Below, in pieces: positions 53,471 through 63,018 of a stretch of DNA of 64,000 nucleotides. The DNA comes from Periweissella cryptocerci (GTDB taxonomy: Bacteria; Bacillota; Bacilli; Lactobacillales; Lactobacillaceae). The notes under the pieces were generated by a model. The model searched no databases, had not been told where the DNA came from, and was given only the letters and a program-made list of their open reading frames with translations. Each line of letters starts with the position of its first letter. Position 1 is the stretch's first letter. Location: assembly GCF_004358325.1 (NCBI RefSeq), contig NZ_CP037940.1, positions 930,001-994,000 of the forward strand. The letters are read 5' to 3'. Both the position numbers and the translations under genes were made by a program.

Positions 53471-56400
53471 TTAACTTTCGTTCAACGCCATCTTTTCTGC
53501 CTGTTCAACAACTGTATCAACAGCTTCAACAGCAAAATCAGGTGGATATCCAAATTCACGCAATAACTTCTTAACTTCACGACGCATCAACGCTTTAACA
53601 TTTGAACGCCGAGTCCAGTCAGTACCAGCATTCTTCCGAACACTCTTCACTAACTCGCTTGCAAGTTGATGGAGTTTTTCTTCCCCCATCTCTTCAACAG
53701 CACGATCATGGTCAGCCAATGCATCATAGAAAGCAACTTCTTCGGGCGATAGTCCGAGTTCTTGTCCTTCTTGCTTTGCTTCATTAATTTCCTTTGCCAT
53801 TTCAATCAAGTTACGAATGGCAATTTCAGTTGTTAATCCGCGAGCATTATACAATTCGATTGCAGCTTCCAATGCTTCTTGAAATTTACGTGCCTTAATC
53901 AAATTACTACGTGACAACGATTTAACTTGCCCCTTCAACAACCGTTCAAGCAAACTAAGGGCAGTATTTTTTTCAGGCAATTGCTCAACTTCAGCCAGGA
54001 AAGCATCCGATAGTAAATTAAGCTCAGGACGATCGAGCCCAAGCTCCTCATACAGATCGACAACATCTCCAGGAATAATTGATTTATCAAGTAATTGTCG
54101 CATGCGGTAATCAATTTCCCTTTCGCTCATTGCGCCAGTAGTTGCCTTCAACTTGATAATTGCGTTCTTCAAGGCAACGAAGAAAGACATCTCATCTGCG
54201 ATGTCTTGTGCATCAGGCTGTGTAGCTACTAGTGCAAACGCACGCTGCAGTTGGGTGACTGTATCAAGATACCCTTTTTGTTCCTCATCATTCAATGCAG
54301 TTAACTCATTAAGCACTGTACGTAAAGTGTGCATCCGCATACTACGATCTGAAGAATTGAAATCAGCATAATCAATACCATACAAATAATCGCGAGTGAT
54401 TATTTGATATTTTTCAAGCATTACGGCGAGTGCTTTTTCAATACTGATACCGGTCTGCTTTTGGTCAGATGGAGAGTATTGTTTCAGTGCTTGCTTCAAA
54501 TCATCGGCAATTCCCAAATAATCAACAACTAATCCATTTTCTTTATCACGAAACACACGGTTAACGCGGGCAATTGCTTGCATTAAGTTATGACCGTGCA
54601 TCGGCTTATCAATATACATAGTATTAGTAGCGGGTGCATCAAATCCCGTAAGCCACATATCGACAACGATAACAATTTGTAGTTCATCATCATTATCTTT
54701 CATCCGGCGTTGTAGCTTAGCGCGATCTTTTTTTGATGTATGGTGCGCAACTAGCTCAGCGTCATCCGAAGCCGCCGCTGTCATAATAATTTTTATTTTA
54801 CCAGAATCAATATCATCTGAATGCCACCCCGGACGTAATGCAATAATTTCGTCATAAATTTTAACTGCGTTACGCCGTGACATCGCAACAATCATCGCCT
54901 TACCGAATTCTTGCTGTTGTCGTAACTCAAAGTGGTCAACAAAATGTCTTACCAATTTTTTTACACGCGGCGTAGCACCAGCTATTGATTCTAACCGAGT
55001 CAATTCTTGTTTACGCTTTGCATTCGGATCAACATCGCCATCAGTATCGTATGCAAGTCCCGCTTCGTGAAGTAAGTCATCATATTGTTTTTGCGCATGT
55101 TCCTCCATCGTTAATGGTATGACGTGGCTTTCGTAATAAATCTTAACAGTTGCATGGTCAGCAACTGCTTGTGTCATATCATAGACGTCAATGTAGTCAC
55201 CAAATACAGCTTGTGTCGATTTATCAGATTGATCAATCGGTGTACCCGTAAAACCAATGAATGAGGCATTAGGTAAGGCATCTCGGAGATATTTTGCGTA
55301 TCCATACCGAGTACCATTTTCACCGGTATACTTAGATGTTAAACCGTATTGACTACGGTGAGCTTCATCAGCCATGACAATTACATTTGAACGATTAGTC
55401 AAAACTGGCATTTCTTGTTCGCCATTCAATGTATCTGGGGCAAACTTTTGAATAGTCGTGAATACAATTCCGCCAGCATTGACTGATAATAAGCGTCGCA
55501 TATCCTCACGCCCAGTTAGACCTAACTCTTCCTTAGCTTGACTTGGGACTTGCCCCAAAAAATCACTCGCAGCCCCGAAAGTTCCTGCTAATTGGTCATC
55601 CAAATCATTACGGTCATTAATCACAACAATTGTAGGGTTATTCAATTCGCGAGCAACAATCCCTGAGTAGAAAACCATTGATAACGATTTTCCAGAACCT
55701 TGTGTATGCCAAACGACACCAATTCGATTATCATCTGGATTTTCAATAGTCCGCCGTGTCGCCGCAATGGCTTTATTGACCATATAGTATTGATGATAGG
55801 CTGCTAAAATTTTAAAAGTCTTATCGCCATCTTGTTCAAAAATAATGAAATTTTTAATGATATCAAGTAACGTCTTTGGTTCCATCATTCCCCGAATTAG
55901 ACTATCAAGTTGTAAGCCTGCCATGGTAACACCGCTCACTTCATCCGGTAAACGCCACTGCATAAACCGGTCTTCACCAGCAGTCAATGAACCAGCGCGT
56001 GCGCTAATACCATCTGAAATGACCAGAATTTCGTTGTACTGCATATAATTGTCAATTTCTGCCTTATAGGTTTGAAATTGATTCCACGCATCTGAAATAC
56101 CGACGTTTTCGTTGTCTAAATCTTTAAATTCAAAAGTGACTAATGGCAATCCATTAACAAATAATGAAACATCAGGACGACGCTCATGCTCGCCTTGCTT
56201 CATCGTAAACTGACTAGTCGCAACAAAATCATTTTGACCTACATCCTCAAAATCAATTACCCTCAAAGTCAATGTCCGAGTTTCTCCAACGATTGAGCGT
56301 TTAATCTTTGCACCACCAATAATCAACCTGTGTAAAAAGTGATTATTAGTCATCATGTCCGGACTATCTGCCAGCTGTTCAAATTGTTTAACCGCTTCGT

Positions 56401-56620
56401 CATAAACATCTGTATCATACCCGGGATTAAATTTTTGCAGTGCGCTATATAAACGTCTACGTAAAATTGGCGTTCGGTCATCACCATTTCGTTCATCATT
56501 GATTGTCGGATTTGGATTTTTATAATCATGACTACGATATGTCGCGTAACCAAGTGTTTCCAACAAGTCGAGTGCTTGTTGTTCAACATCGTCTTCGGAT
56601 GTGTATGATTTTATGCTCAT
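53471..56620 (-). CDS. hsdR: Type I restriction enzyme, R subunit
   Basis: 1049 residues from the ATG at 56620 (GGAGG upstream). N-terminal PD-(D/E)XK nuclease: RPDVSLFVNGLPLVTFEFKD. Superfamily 2 helicase motor: WHTQGSGKSLSMVFYSG (Walker A), VIVMADEAHRSQYG (DEAH), SFIGFTGTPID (motif III), and VDMWLTGFDAPATNTMYIDK then MQAIARVNRVFRDKENG (motifs V-VI). C-terminal helical part binds HsdM. It cuts DNA far from unmethylated sites after translocation. It lies downstream of its hsdS/hsdM, with the inverting hsdS locus in between. Confidence 0.95.
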   Translation of the reverse strand: MSIKSYTSEDDVEQQALDLLETLGYATYRSHDYKNPNPTINDERNGDDRTPILRRRLYSALQKFNPGYDTDVYDEAVKQFEQLADSPDMMTNNHFLHRLIIGGAKIKRSIVGETRTLTLRVIDFEDVGQNDFVATSQFTMKQGEHERRPDVSLFVNGLPLVTFEFKDLDNENVGISDAWNQFQTYKAEIDNYMQYNEILVISDGISARAGSLTAGEDRFMQWRLPDEVSGVTMAGLQLDSLIRGMMEPKTLLDIIKNFIIFEQDGDKTFKILAAYHQYYMVNKAIAATRRTIENPDDNRIGVVWHTQGSGKSLSMVFYSGIVARELNNPTIVVINDRNDLDDQLAGTFGAASDFLGQVPSQAKEELGLTGREDMRRLLSVNAGGIVFTTIQKFAPDTLNGEQEMPVLTNRSNVIVMADEAHRSQYGLTSKYTGENGTRYGYAKYLRDALPNASFIGFTGTPIDQSDKSTQAVFGDYIDVYDMTQAVADHATVKIYYESHVIPLTMEEHAQKQYDDLLHEAGLAYDTDGDVDPNAKRKQELTRLESIAGATPRVKKLVRHFVDHFELRQQQEFGKAMIVAMSRRNAVKIYDEIIALRPGWHSDDIDSGKIKIIMTAAASDDAELVAHHTSKKDRAKLQRRMKDNDDELQIVIVVDMWLTGFDAPATNTMYIDKPMHGHNLMQAIARVNRVFRDKENGLVVDYLGIADDLKQALKQYSPSDQKQTGISIEKALAVMLEKYQIITRDYLYGIDYADFNSSDRSMRMHTLRTVLNELTALNDEEQKGYLDTVTQLQRAFALVATQPDAQDIADEMSFFVALKNAIIKLKATTGAMSEREIDYRMRQLLDKSIIPGDVVDLYEELGLDRPELNLLSDAFLAEVEQLPEKNTALSLLERLLKGQVKSLSRSNLIKARKFQEALEAAIELYNARGLTTEIAIRNLIEMAKEINEAKQEGQELGLSPEEVAFYDALADHDRAVEEMGEEKLHQLASELVKSVRKNAGTDWTRRSNVKALMRREVKKLLREFGYPPDFAVEAVDTVVEQAEKMALNES

Positions 56621-56656
56621 TTTCTTACCTCCTCTGTTTAGTTGTTGCTTGCTGAG

Positions 56657-56670
56657 TAAATGATAATTTA
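56657..56670 (+). repeat. Inversion site S1
   Basis: Core TAAATGATAATTTA, plus orientation. It encodes (in the frame of 56701-57273) the NDNLAELS linker. First of four sites; pairs with S2 and S4. Confidence 0.8.
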
Positions 56671-56700
56671 GCTGAGCTGTCACGAGCTCAATATGACCAC

Positions 56701-57273
56701 ATGTTTGCTACATCTGAGCTACATACTGGCGTACTTTCAGATATTTCAGATATTGTGATGGGCCAGTCGCCAAAAAGCGATACCTACAACAATGATGCCA
56801 TTGGTCTACCACTCCTGAATGGTGCCGCTGACTTTAAAAATGGAAAAATAGAAGCCCATAAGTACACATCTGATCCAAAGAAAGTAGTCCGACCTGGTGA
56901 TTATATCTTTGGCGTTCGCGCAACTATCGGTCAAACCACAAAAGTTTTCCAAGAATATGCAACTGGCCGTGGAACAGGTAGCGCTAGACCTAAAGAAGTA
57001 TATCTTGATGAGTATCTTTTCTTTGCCTTGCAAGATACATTTACATGGTTTTCACAAACTGGTTCAGGGAGTGTGTATATAAACATTTCAAAGAGTGATT
57101 TCCATAGCTTTGAACTTCAAATTCCAGACACTAATGCTTTACTCAAGTTTCATGAATCAATGAAACCGTTACTCGATAAAACATATCAAAACAATGCTGA
57201 AATCGCTGACTTAGAGGCATTAAGAAACGCGTTATTGCCTAAATTGTTGTCCGGTGAAATCCAGTTGAATTAA
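56701..57273 (+). CDS. hsdS: hsdS C-terminal half, silent orientation
   Basis: 190 residues with one target recognition domain (ISDIVMGQSPKSDTYNND, GDYIFGVRATIG) and the closing helix LEALRNALLPKLLSGEIQLN. In frame upstream of the ATG at 56701 the sequence reads NDNLAELSRAQYDHMFAT back to the S1 site, then a stop; so the true coding half begins at the site, without a start. It is on the opposite strand to the rest of the operon. Inversion at S1-S2 or S1-S4 would join it in frame to an N-terminal half. Confidence 0.85.
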   Translation: MFATSELHTGVLSDISDIVMGQSPKSDTYNNDAIGLPLLNGAADFKNGKIEAHKYTSDPKKVVRPGDYIFGVRATIGQTTKVFQEYATGRGTGSARPKEVYLDEYLFFALQDTFTWFSQTGSGSVYINISKSDFHSFELQIPDTNALLKFHESMKPLLDKTYQNNAEIADLEALRNALLPKLLSGEIQLN

Positions 57274-57797
57274 GCAGCTAAATTATCATTTATCCCTTTA
57301 TTCAATTTTATTTTTGAATCCATGCCATCAAGTAACGTAATAATTTTTCTTTGTGTATCCAAGCTAGGCAAGTTAAACTCATATCCCAACAACAGATCTG
57401 TTTGAACACGTTGCCGTCCTGATGTACCCGTCATAGACTTAATAGCTAAATCTCTAAATTCTGGCGTTGTCGCCAAGTAATAGATGTATTCATTCAAAAT
57501 AATGTCTTTTTTGGGTCGAAAAACTAAAAATTCGGTCGATCCAACAGCAACCTCACCTTGATGTAAGGTATCCACATACGCCGTTTTTCCATTTTCCAAT
57601 GACGGCGTTATTCTTGCCATTAAGGTGTCACCATTACGAAATTTTACACCACCGGTAAATTTTGTAATTTCGTACGCTTTTATATACTTAGTAAATGTTT
57701 CAACACCATCCATTGGTAACTTTTTTGAAAGTGCACCTTTCTTTATTGTTTCCTTTGGATTTACATCTATCACATCATTAAATTGAACAGTTGTCAT
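57270..57797 (-). CDS. hsdS: hsdS N-terminal half
   Basis: 175 residues starting MTTVQFNDVIDVNPKETIKK at 57797, only 8 bp after the recombinase stop. One target recognition domain (GGVKFRNGDTLMARITPSLE, KMTGTSGRQRV-like block) followed by QRKIITLLDGMDSKIKLNKG and INDNLAA, where the frame ends at S2. It lacks the second domain, which lies inverted just downstream at 56701-57273. Inverting 56657-57292 would create a complete second HsdS. Confidence 0.85.
   Translation of the reverse strand: MTTVQFNDVIDVNPKETIKKGALSKKLPMDGVETFTKYIKAYEITKFTGGVKFRNGDTLMARITPSLENGKTAYVDTLHQGEVAVGSTEFLVFRPKKDIILNEYIYYLATTPEFRDLAIKSMTGTSGRQRVQTDLLLGYEFNLPSLDTQRKIITLLDGMDSKIKLNKGINDNLAA
57279..57292 (-). repeat. Inversion site S2
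   Basis: Core TAAATTATCATTTA on plus (opposite to S1), preceded by GCAGC as in S3. Directly follows the stop of the silent half and lies at the end of the N-terminal half. Confidence 0.8.
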
Positions 57798-57805
57798 TTA
57801 AAATC

Positions 57806-58789
57806 CTATCCTATATATTTTCTATGCGCATTCTTCACATTGGTCTGATTGACCAGCGCGTACTGCATTGTTGTATCTATACGAACATGCCCTAACAATC
57901 GTTGGACTTGTTCCACGGGCATTCCCTTATCAATCGCACGCGTTGCTAACGTGCGCCTGAATTTGTGCGGATGTAACTTATTTATTTTAGCGTTAATTCC
58001 AAGTTCCTTAACAATTGATTCAATTGCATTGATGGTTAACCTACTGTTTGGTTGATATTTTGAAACAAATACAGCATCACCATTGTCTTTTCGCGTGCCC
58101 AAGTATTGCATTAAATGCAACTTAGTCCGTGCATCAAAGTATATTTCACGCTGACTATTTCCTTTACCAAGCACAATACTTGACCGTTCTTCAAAATTAA
58201 CGTCACTAATATTCATTCGAGCTAATTCACCAACACGAATACCAGTGGATGCAAGCATTTCGATAATTGTTAAATCACGAAGATTATCAGCCGTATCACG
58301 GAGCACTTCCATTTCTTCATCCGACAATGCTTCTTTAACAACCTTCATCGTTTTTACTTTGTGAATGCGTCGGACAGGACTCTTACTGATATAATCTTCA
58401 TCTTCCAACCACGAAAAGAAGCTAGACAAAATACGCCGAATATTATCAATCGTAACTTTACTAGATCCATTGGTTTCTTGATAATCAGCCAAGTATCTTC
58501 TTAAGTCATCAGTACTAATCAACTTAATCCACTTTTCCACAGAACTATACATCTTTGTAATAGTTGAATGGTAATATGCTAATGATTTTTCAGAACACCC
58601 TTCAACTCGCTTAGCCGCAATAAACAACCGCACAAAATCGGTATTAGTCATTTCCGGGTGTGGCAGTTTCATGGTCACATCTACTCCATCCAAATGTTTA
58701 CTAAGCGACTTACCTAACCTTTCAATTAACGTATCTGTCATTAGTTCAGCCATATCATCAATAACATTTTGAATCAGTTCTTCTTTCAT
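57806..58789 (-). CDS. Tyrosine recombinase of the hsdS inversion locus
   Basis: 327 residues from the ATG at 58789 (GGAG upstream). N-terminal SAM-like DNA-binding part (FVRLFIAAKRVEGCSEKSLA), catalytic R in ASTGIRVGELARM, HKFRRTLATRA with H-x-x-R, GHVRIDTTMQYALV with the nucleophile tyrosine. Same type as the recombinases that shuffle hsdS in lactobacilli, streptococci and Mycoplasma. Encoded between the two hsdS genes, on the operon strand. It should act on the four S sites. Confidence 0.9.
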   Translation of the reverse strand: MKEELIQNVIDDMAELMTDTLIERLGKSLSKHLDGVDVTMKLPHPEMTNTDFVRLFIAAKRVEGCSEKSLAYYHSTITKMYSSVEKWIKLISTDDLRRYLADYQETNGSSKVTIDNIRRILSSFFSWLEDEDYISKSPVRRIHKVKTMKVVKEALSDEEMEVLRDTADNLRDLTIIEMLASTGIRVGELARMNISDVNFEERSSIVLGKGNSQREIYFDARTKLHLMQYLGTRKDNGDAVFVSKYQPNSRLTINAIESIVKELGINAKINKLHPHKFRRTLATRAIDKGMPVEQVQRLLGHVRIDTTMQYALVNQTNVKNAHRKYIG

Positions 58790-58844
58790 TGTCACACTCC
58801 GTGGTCTTAATGAAAAAAGTATACCGACAATGTGTGTCCAATGC

Positions 58845-58858
58845 TAAATGATAATTTA
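58845..58858 (+). repeat. Inversion site S3
   Basis: Core TAAATGATAATTTA then GCTGC, plus orientation, located 5 bp beyond the stop of the main hsdS. S3 and S4 bracket the C-terminal half of the main hsdS; S1 and S2 bracket the silent one. Confidence 0.8.
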
Positions 58859-58863
58859 GCTGC

Positions 58864-60006
58864 TTAGTCTAGATCAATTTTGCCAGCTAAAAGTTTAGGT
58901 AAAAGAGAATCACGAAGTACGCTTAAATTTTGATTCATTTGATTATTTGCATTTATTTGCATAAACATGGGTTCTAATAATTTTCCAAATTCAACGTTGG
59001 CGCGAAAATTGGGTAATTCAAGTTCAATCCCACCAATATCCTGTGGTCTCACTGCGGGATAAGTTGATGTGCTTCCTTCTGCTATTGCCTGCAAACCTTT
59101 AACAATTTGATTATCTGTTAATAATACAAATAAATGGAATGGACTAATTTTGTCCGTATTAGCAGTTATGGTTGTGAAACCTGTTGAAACTAATAGATTG
59201 TCATCTGGATTTAGCATTATGCCATAGTGCTTTTGATTTGGACGCACTGTTGAATACACAATGTCTAAATTCTTTATATGACGCCGTGCTCGACTTGGTA
59301 TTTTTTCTAACATTGGATTAAGAACCTGAATCTCATCGATACTATTTTCAGTTATATTTGACGTGTCCAAGTATTGAATGGTAGCTAAAAGTTCAGCTTT
59401 CTTAGCACTAACACTATTCAATGCGGCAAGTTCATCAATTGTGTACGCTTGTAATTCGCTTAAGTGTTCTAATTTAAATTGACCAACTAACGTGGATGAC
59501 AATTCAAGTAAATTATCATTTATCCGCCGATTCAGTTGGATTTTATGATTAAATAAAAAGAGAGTTTTGGCAATTGATCGCTGAATTTCAAATGATGGAA
59601 TTTCAAATTCAAATTCCATTATAGCTTTCTTATCCCCACGCGGCATTTTAGTTCCTTTTACCGAACCCATCACACGATTAAAAAACTCATCTTGAAAAAG
59701 TAACCAGAAAAGATACTCTGGCAAAACTATTTGCTCATTTGCACGAAAGTTGAGAACATCAGCGGAATTACCACCATTTTCAGTTGCAAACCAAATTTTT
59801 TTGAAATATGGTCGAATATTTGAAATAAGAATGTCTTTAGGTTTAAACTTTGTTACCTTCCCAGTGTCTGGAAGCCTAGTTGCTATTCCCTTCCCTCCGC
59901 GATTTGGTAGAAGATTTTCAGTACTAACATAATTTTCAATCGTAATTTCTGAAACTCCAACTTTGTCACTTACATAATACGCAATCTCAGAAAGCTTAAA
60001 TTTCAT
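58864..60006 (-). CDS. hsdS: Type I restriction specificity subunit, complete
   Basis: 380 residues from the ATG at 60006 (AAGGGA upstream). Two target recognition domains: first half has DTGKVTKFKPKDILISNIRP and GDKKAIMEFEFEIPSF, second has IPSRARRHIKNLDIVYSTVR and VSTGFTTI. The central linker RRINDNLLELSSTLV contains S4, and the end is LRDSLLPKLLAGKIDLD. It sets the DNA sequence recognised by the whole complex. The start lies inside the end of hsdM. Current orientation is the expressed one. Confidence 0.92.
   Translation of the reverse strand: MKFKLSEIAYYVSDKVGVSEITIENYVSTENLLPNRGGKGIATRLPDTGKVTKFKPKDILISNIRPYFKKIWFATENGGNSADVLNFRANEQIVLPEYLFWLLFQDEFFNRVMGSVKGTKMPRGDKKAIMEFEFEIPSFEIQRSIAKTLFLFNHKIQLNRRINDNLLELSSTLVGQFKLEHLSELQAYTIDELAALNSVSAKKAELLATIQYLDTSNITENSIDEIQVLNPMLEKIPSRARRHIKNLDIVYSTVRPNQKHYGIMLNPDDNLLVSTGFTTITANTDKISPFHLFVLLTDNQIVKGLQAIAEGSTSTYPAVRPQDIGGIELELPNFRANVEFGKLLEPMFMQINANNQMNQNLSVLRDSLLPKLLAGKIDLD
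59509..59522 (-). repeat. Inversion site S4
   Basis: Core TAAATTATCATTTA on plus, in the linker of the main hsdS, opposite in orientation to S1 and S3. Encodes INDNL. Confidence 0.8.
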
Positions 60007-61528
60007 AACCAATTCCCTTCAACGCCTTCCGAATTTGTTCTTCAAGCTCAGCGGATTGTTTGAATTGTTCTGAAAGCTCACTAGCAAGGCGAGTCATTTT
60101 TTCTTCAAACGGTTCGCCATCGTCCTCTACTTCAGCTAATCCAACATAGCGACCAGGCGTTAATACATAATCATTCTTAGCAATTTCGTCCAATGTAGCC
60201 GCCTTAGCGAATCCTGCAACATCTTCATAGTCTTGTCCATTCGTACCCTTGTATGCATGATACGCATCTGCAATTTTGGCAATGTCCTCACGAGAAAATG
60301 CTTTGTGAGTGCGGTCAGCCATGAAACCTACATTACGTGCATCAATAAATAAAGTTTCACCCTTACGATTACGTTCATCAGATGATGTTTTGTCCATATC
60401 GATAAACCAGAGTGACACTGGAATTTGAGTTGAGTAAAACATTTGTCCTGGCAACGCCACAATTGCATCAATTTTATCTGCATTAAGAAGCGCTTTACGA
60501 ATTGCATATTCTTCCTTAGTTGACGTTGAAAGTGCACCATTGGCTAAAACAAATGCCGCCTTACCATCTGGTGTCAGCTTGCTTACAATGTGTTCAATCC
60601 AAGCGTAATTAGCATTATTTTCAGGCGGTACCCCGTAAGTCCAACGAGCATCTTCCTTCAGTCGATCACCACCCCACTTTTTCAAATTAAACGGTGGGTT
60701 TGCTAAAACATAATCAAAGCGTACCCCCTTGTGCAGATCATTCAAGAAAGTGTCACCTTGTTGCGGGCCAAAGTCATTATCAATGCCACGAATAGCTAGA
60801 TTCATCTTTGCTAATTTCCAAGTAGTTGGGTTTGCTTCTTGACCATATACAGACAAGTCGGCAATATTCCCTTGATGCTCCTTAACAAATTCTTCAGATT
60901 GTACGAACATACCACCTGAACCAGCCGCAGGGTCATAAATTTTACCTTTATATGGTTCAATCATTTCAACCAATGTACGAACGATTGAACGTGGTGTGTA
61001 GAATTCTCCACCGTTTTTTCCTTCTGCACTAGCAAATTGACTCAAGAAAAATTCATACACACGACCAAGTACGTCATTCTTGCGTGATTCTTCAGTACCA
61101 ACTTGGATGTTAGAAATCAGATCAATAACAGCACCAAGACGAACTTTGTCTAAATCATCAGAAGCATAGTTTTTTGGTAGAACACCCTTGATTTGATTAT
61201 TTTCTCGTTCAATCGCAATCATCGCCTTGTCAATAACATCACCAATTTCAGGTGTTTTAGATGCCGCATCAATTACAGACCAACGTGCTTCTTTAGGTAG
61301 CCAGAAGATGTTCTTTTCAAGATATGCGTCTTGATCTTCAGAATCTTCTGGATAATCACTGTTCAACAATTCTTGGTAACGTTCTTCAAATGAATCTGAA
61401 ACGTACTTCAAGAAGATTAATCCAAGCACCACATTACGATACTCAGAAGCGTCCATGCTTCCACGTAATTCATCTGCGGCAGCCCAGAGTTGATCTTCAA
61501 TCTTTAATTCTCCACTTTGTTTAGCCAT
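59996..61528 (-). CDS. hsdM: Type I restriction methyltransferase, M subunit
   Basis: 510 residues. N-6 adenine methyltransferase: HsdM_N at the start (LRGSMDASEYRNVVLGLIFL), FYTPRSIVRTLVEMI, motif I DPAAGSGGMFVQS, motif IV FDYVLANPPFNLKKWG with intact NPPF. GGGCTGATP-type pattern not expected in this family. AGGTGAT precedes the ATG. First gene of the operon; methylates host DNA at the site set by HsdS. Confidence 0.95.
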   Translation of the reverse strand: MAKQSGELKIEDQLWAAADELRGSMDASEYRNVVLGLIFLKYVSDSFEERYQELLNSDYPEDSEDQDAYLEKNIFWLPKEARWSVIDAASKTPEIGDVIDKAMIAIERENNQIKGVLPKNYASDDLDKVRLGAVIDLISNIQVGTEESRKNDVLGRVYEFFLSQFASAEGKNGGEFYTPRSIVRTLVEMIEPYKGKIYDPAAGSGGMFVQSEEFVKEHQGNIADLSVYGQEANPTTWKLAKMNLAIRGIDNDFGPQQGDTFLNDLHKGVRFDYVLANPPFNLKKWGGDRLKEDARWTYGVPPENNANYAWIEHIVSKLTPDGKAAFVLANGALSTSTKEEYAIRKALLNADKIDAIVALPGQMFYSTQIPVSLWFIDMDKTSSDERNRKGETLFIDARNVGFMADRTHKAFSREDIAKIADAYHAYKGTNGQDYEDVAGFAKAATLDEIAKNDYVLTPGRYVGLAEVEDDGEPFEEKMTRLASELSEQFKQSAELEEQIRKALKGIGYEI

Positions 61529-61626
61529 GTATTATCACCTTTTTATTTATATACTCATTTATTTACATTTCATTGAAATAAAGTTCAAAAGTAATGGTGT
61601 ATCTACGTCTAGTAGAATACATCCTG

Positions 61627-63018
61627 TTAGAGTTTATTTAACAAACCCAAAATTTTTATATCTAAATTTTCAATTCTAGTCTTTGTCCTCTTCAAATCCC
61701 TTTCGACTTGTTCAATATTAACCTCAACGTCTTCATACGTATCAATATAACGATTAATGTTCAAATTATAATCATTTTTAATTATATCATCATAAGATAC
61801 TGCTTTTGCATATTTAGCAATATTTTCACGCTTATTATACGCATCAATAATACGGTCAATTCCGTCATCTGTAATCACATTATTCTTCTTAGTCTTTTCA
61901 AAATCATTGAACGCGTCAACAAACAAAATATCATCGTGATTTTTTTCTTTCTTGAATACAAGAACAACTGTTGCAAGCATTGTCCCATAGAAAATGTTGT
62001 TCGGTAACCCAATTACGGCATCGAGTGATTTTTGCTTATCAATAATGTATTTACGAATTACGCCTTCGGCTGCGCCGCGAAAAAGTACACCATGTGGTAA
62101 TACAACTGCCATGGTACCTTTTTCATCTAGGTGATATAACATATCTTCAATAAATGCGTAATCCGCTTTTGAGCGCGGTGCCAATTTACCATATTCATTG
62201 AAGCGTACGTCATCAACTGGTTCCCAGTTAACGGAGAATGGTGGAATACTAACAACAGCATCAAACTTTTTATCCTTGAACTGATCATCATCAAGCGTAT
62301 TTGCATTACGCAAGTTTAATTTATTAAACTTAACACCGTGAATTATCATATTCATACGTGCCAGGTTAAATGTAGATTTATTCAATTCCGTTCCAAAATA
62401 ATTTTTAACTTTTACCTTACTACCAACTTGTAACAGCGATGATGCTGAACCCATCGCAGGGTCATAAACACCATTAATTTCATTACTACTATTTCCGACT
62501 AACTGTGCTAAAAGTTTTGATACTTGAACCGGACTGTAAATATCTGCTGTATTTTTCCCAGATGCAGCACTGAAACTAGCAATCAAATATTCAAATATTT
62601 CACCACTAACCCTTGAATCACTAAAATCAATATCCTTTAACCCCAGAATAATCTTGCTAATAACTAAGGATCTGTTTGCTTCAGTTCGTCCCAAATTAGT
62701 AGAGCTAAAATCTACATCATCGAAGATATCATATAAAGCTTCAGCACTTTCTGTTCCTTCAATCGAATTATTAAATTCTACAAACGCAGTTTTCAATAAC
62801 TCGTTATTCCAAATTCCATGCTCTACATTATCAACCATACTTGAAAACAAGTATTTTTTTTTAATTGTGTAGCCCTTATTTCTTTTTTTCTTAACTTGTT
62901 CTGACAGATATGCATAAAACATGAGGCAGAATAAATAATTCCGAAATTCGATTATATTCATGTGACCACGTGCATCGTCAGTAAGTTTCCAAAGCTTAGT
63001 TTGTATTGTAGCTTGCAT
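61627..63018 (-). CDS. Second HsdM-like methyltransferase with altered motif IV
   Basis: 463 residues. HsdM_N-like start (WKLTDDARGHMNIIEFRNYL), motif I region GVYDPAMGSASSLLQVG, and motif IV region FDAVVSIPPFSVNWEPV where the normal N of NPPF/Y is I. Motif I ends GSAS rather than GSGS. These are the S-adenosylmethionine and adenine-binding motifs, so activity may be low or lost. The ATG at 63018 overlaps the stop of the HsdS-like gene by one base. No second hsdR is seen. Confidence 0.8.
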   Translation of the reverse strand: MQATIQTKLWKLTDDARGHMNIIEFRNYLFCLMFYAYLSEQVKKKRNKGYTIKKKYLFSSMVDNVEHGIWNNELLKTAFVEFNNSIEGTESAEALYDIFDDVDFSSTNLGRTEANRSLVISKIILGLKDIDFSDSRVSGEIFEYLIASFSAASGKNTADIYSPVQVSKLLAQLVGNSSNEINGVYDPAMGSASSLLQVGSKVKVKNYFGTELNKSTFNLARMNMIIHGVKFNKLNLRNANTLDDDQFKDKKFDAVVSIPPFSVNWEPVDDVRFNEYGKLAPRSKADYAFIEDMLYHLDEKGTMAVVLPHGVLFRGAAEGVIRKYIIDKQKSLDAVIGLPNNIFYGTMLATVVLVFKKEKNHDDILFVDAFNDFEKTKKNNVITDDGIDRIIDAYNKRENIAKYAKAVSYDDIIKNDYNLNINRYIDTYEDVEVNIEQVERDLKRTKTRIENLDIKILGLLNKL

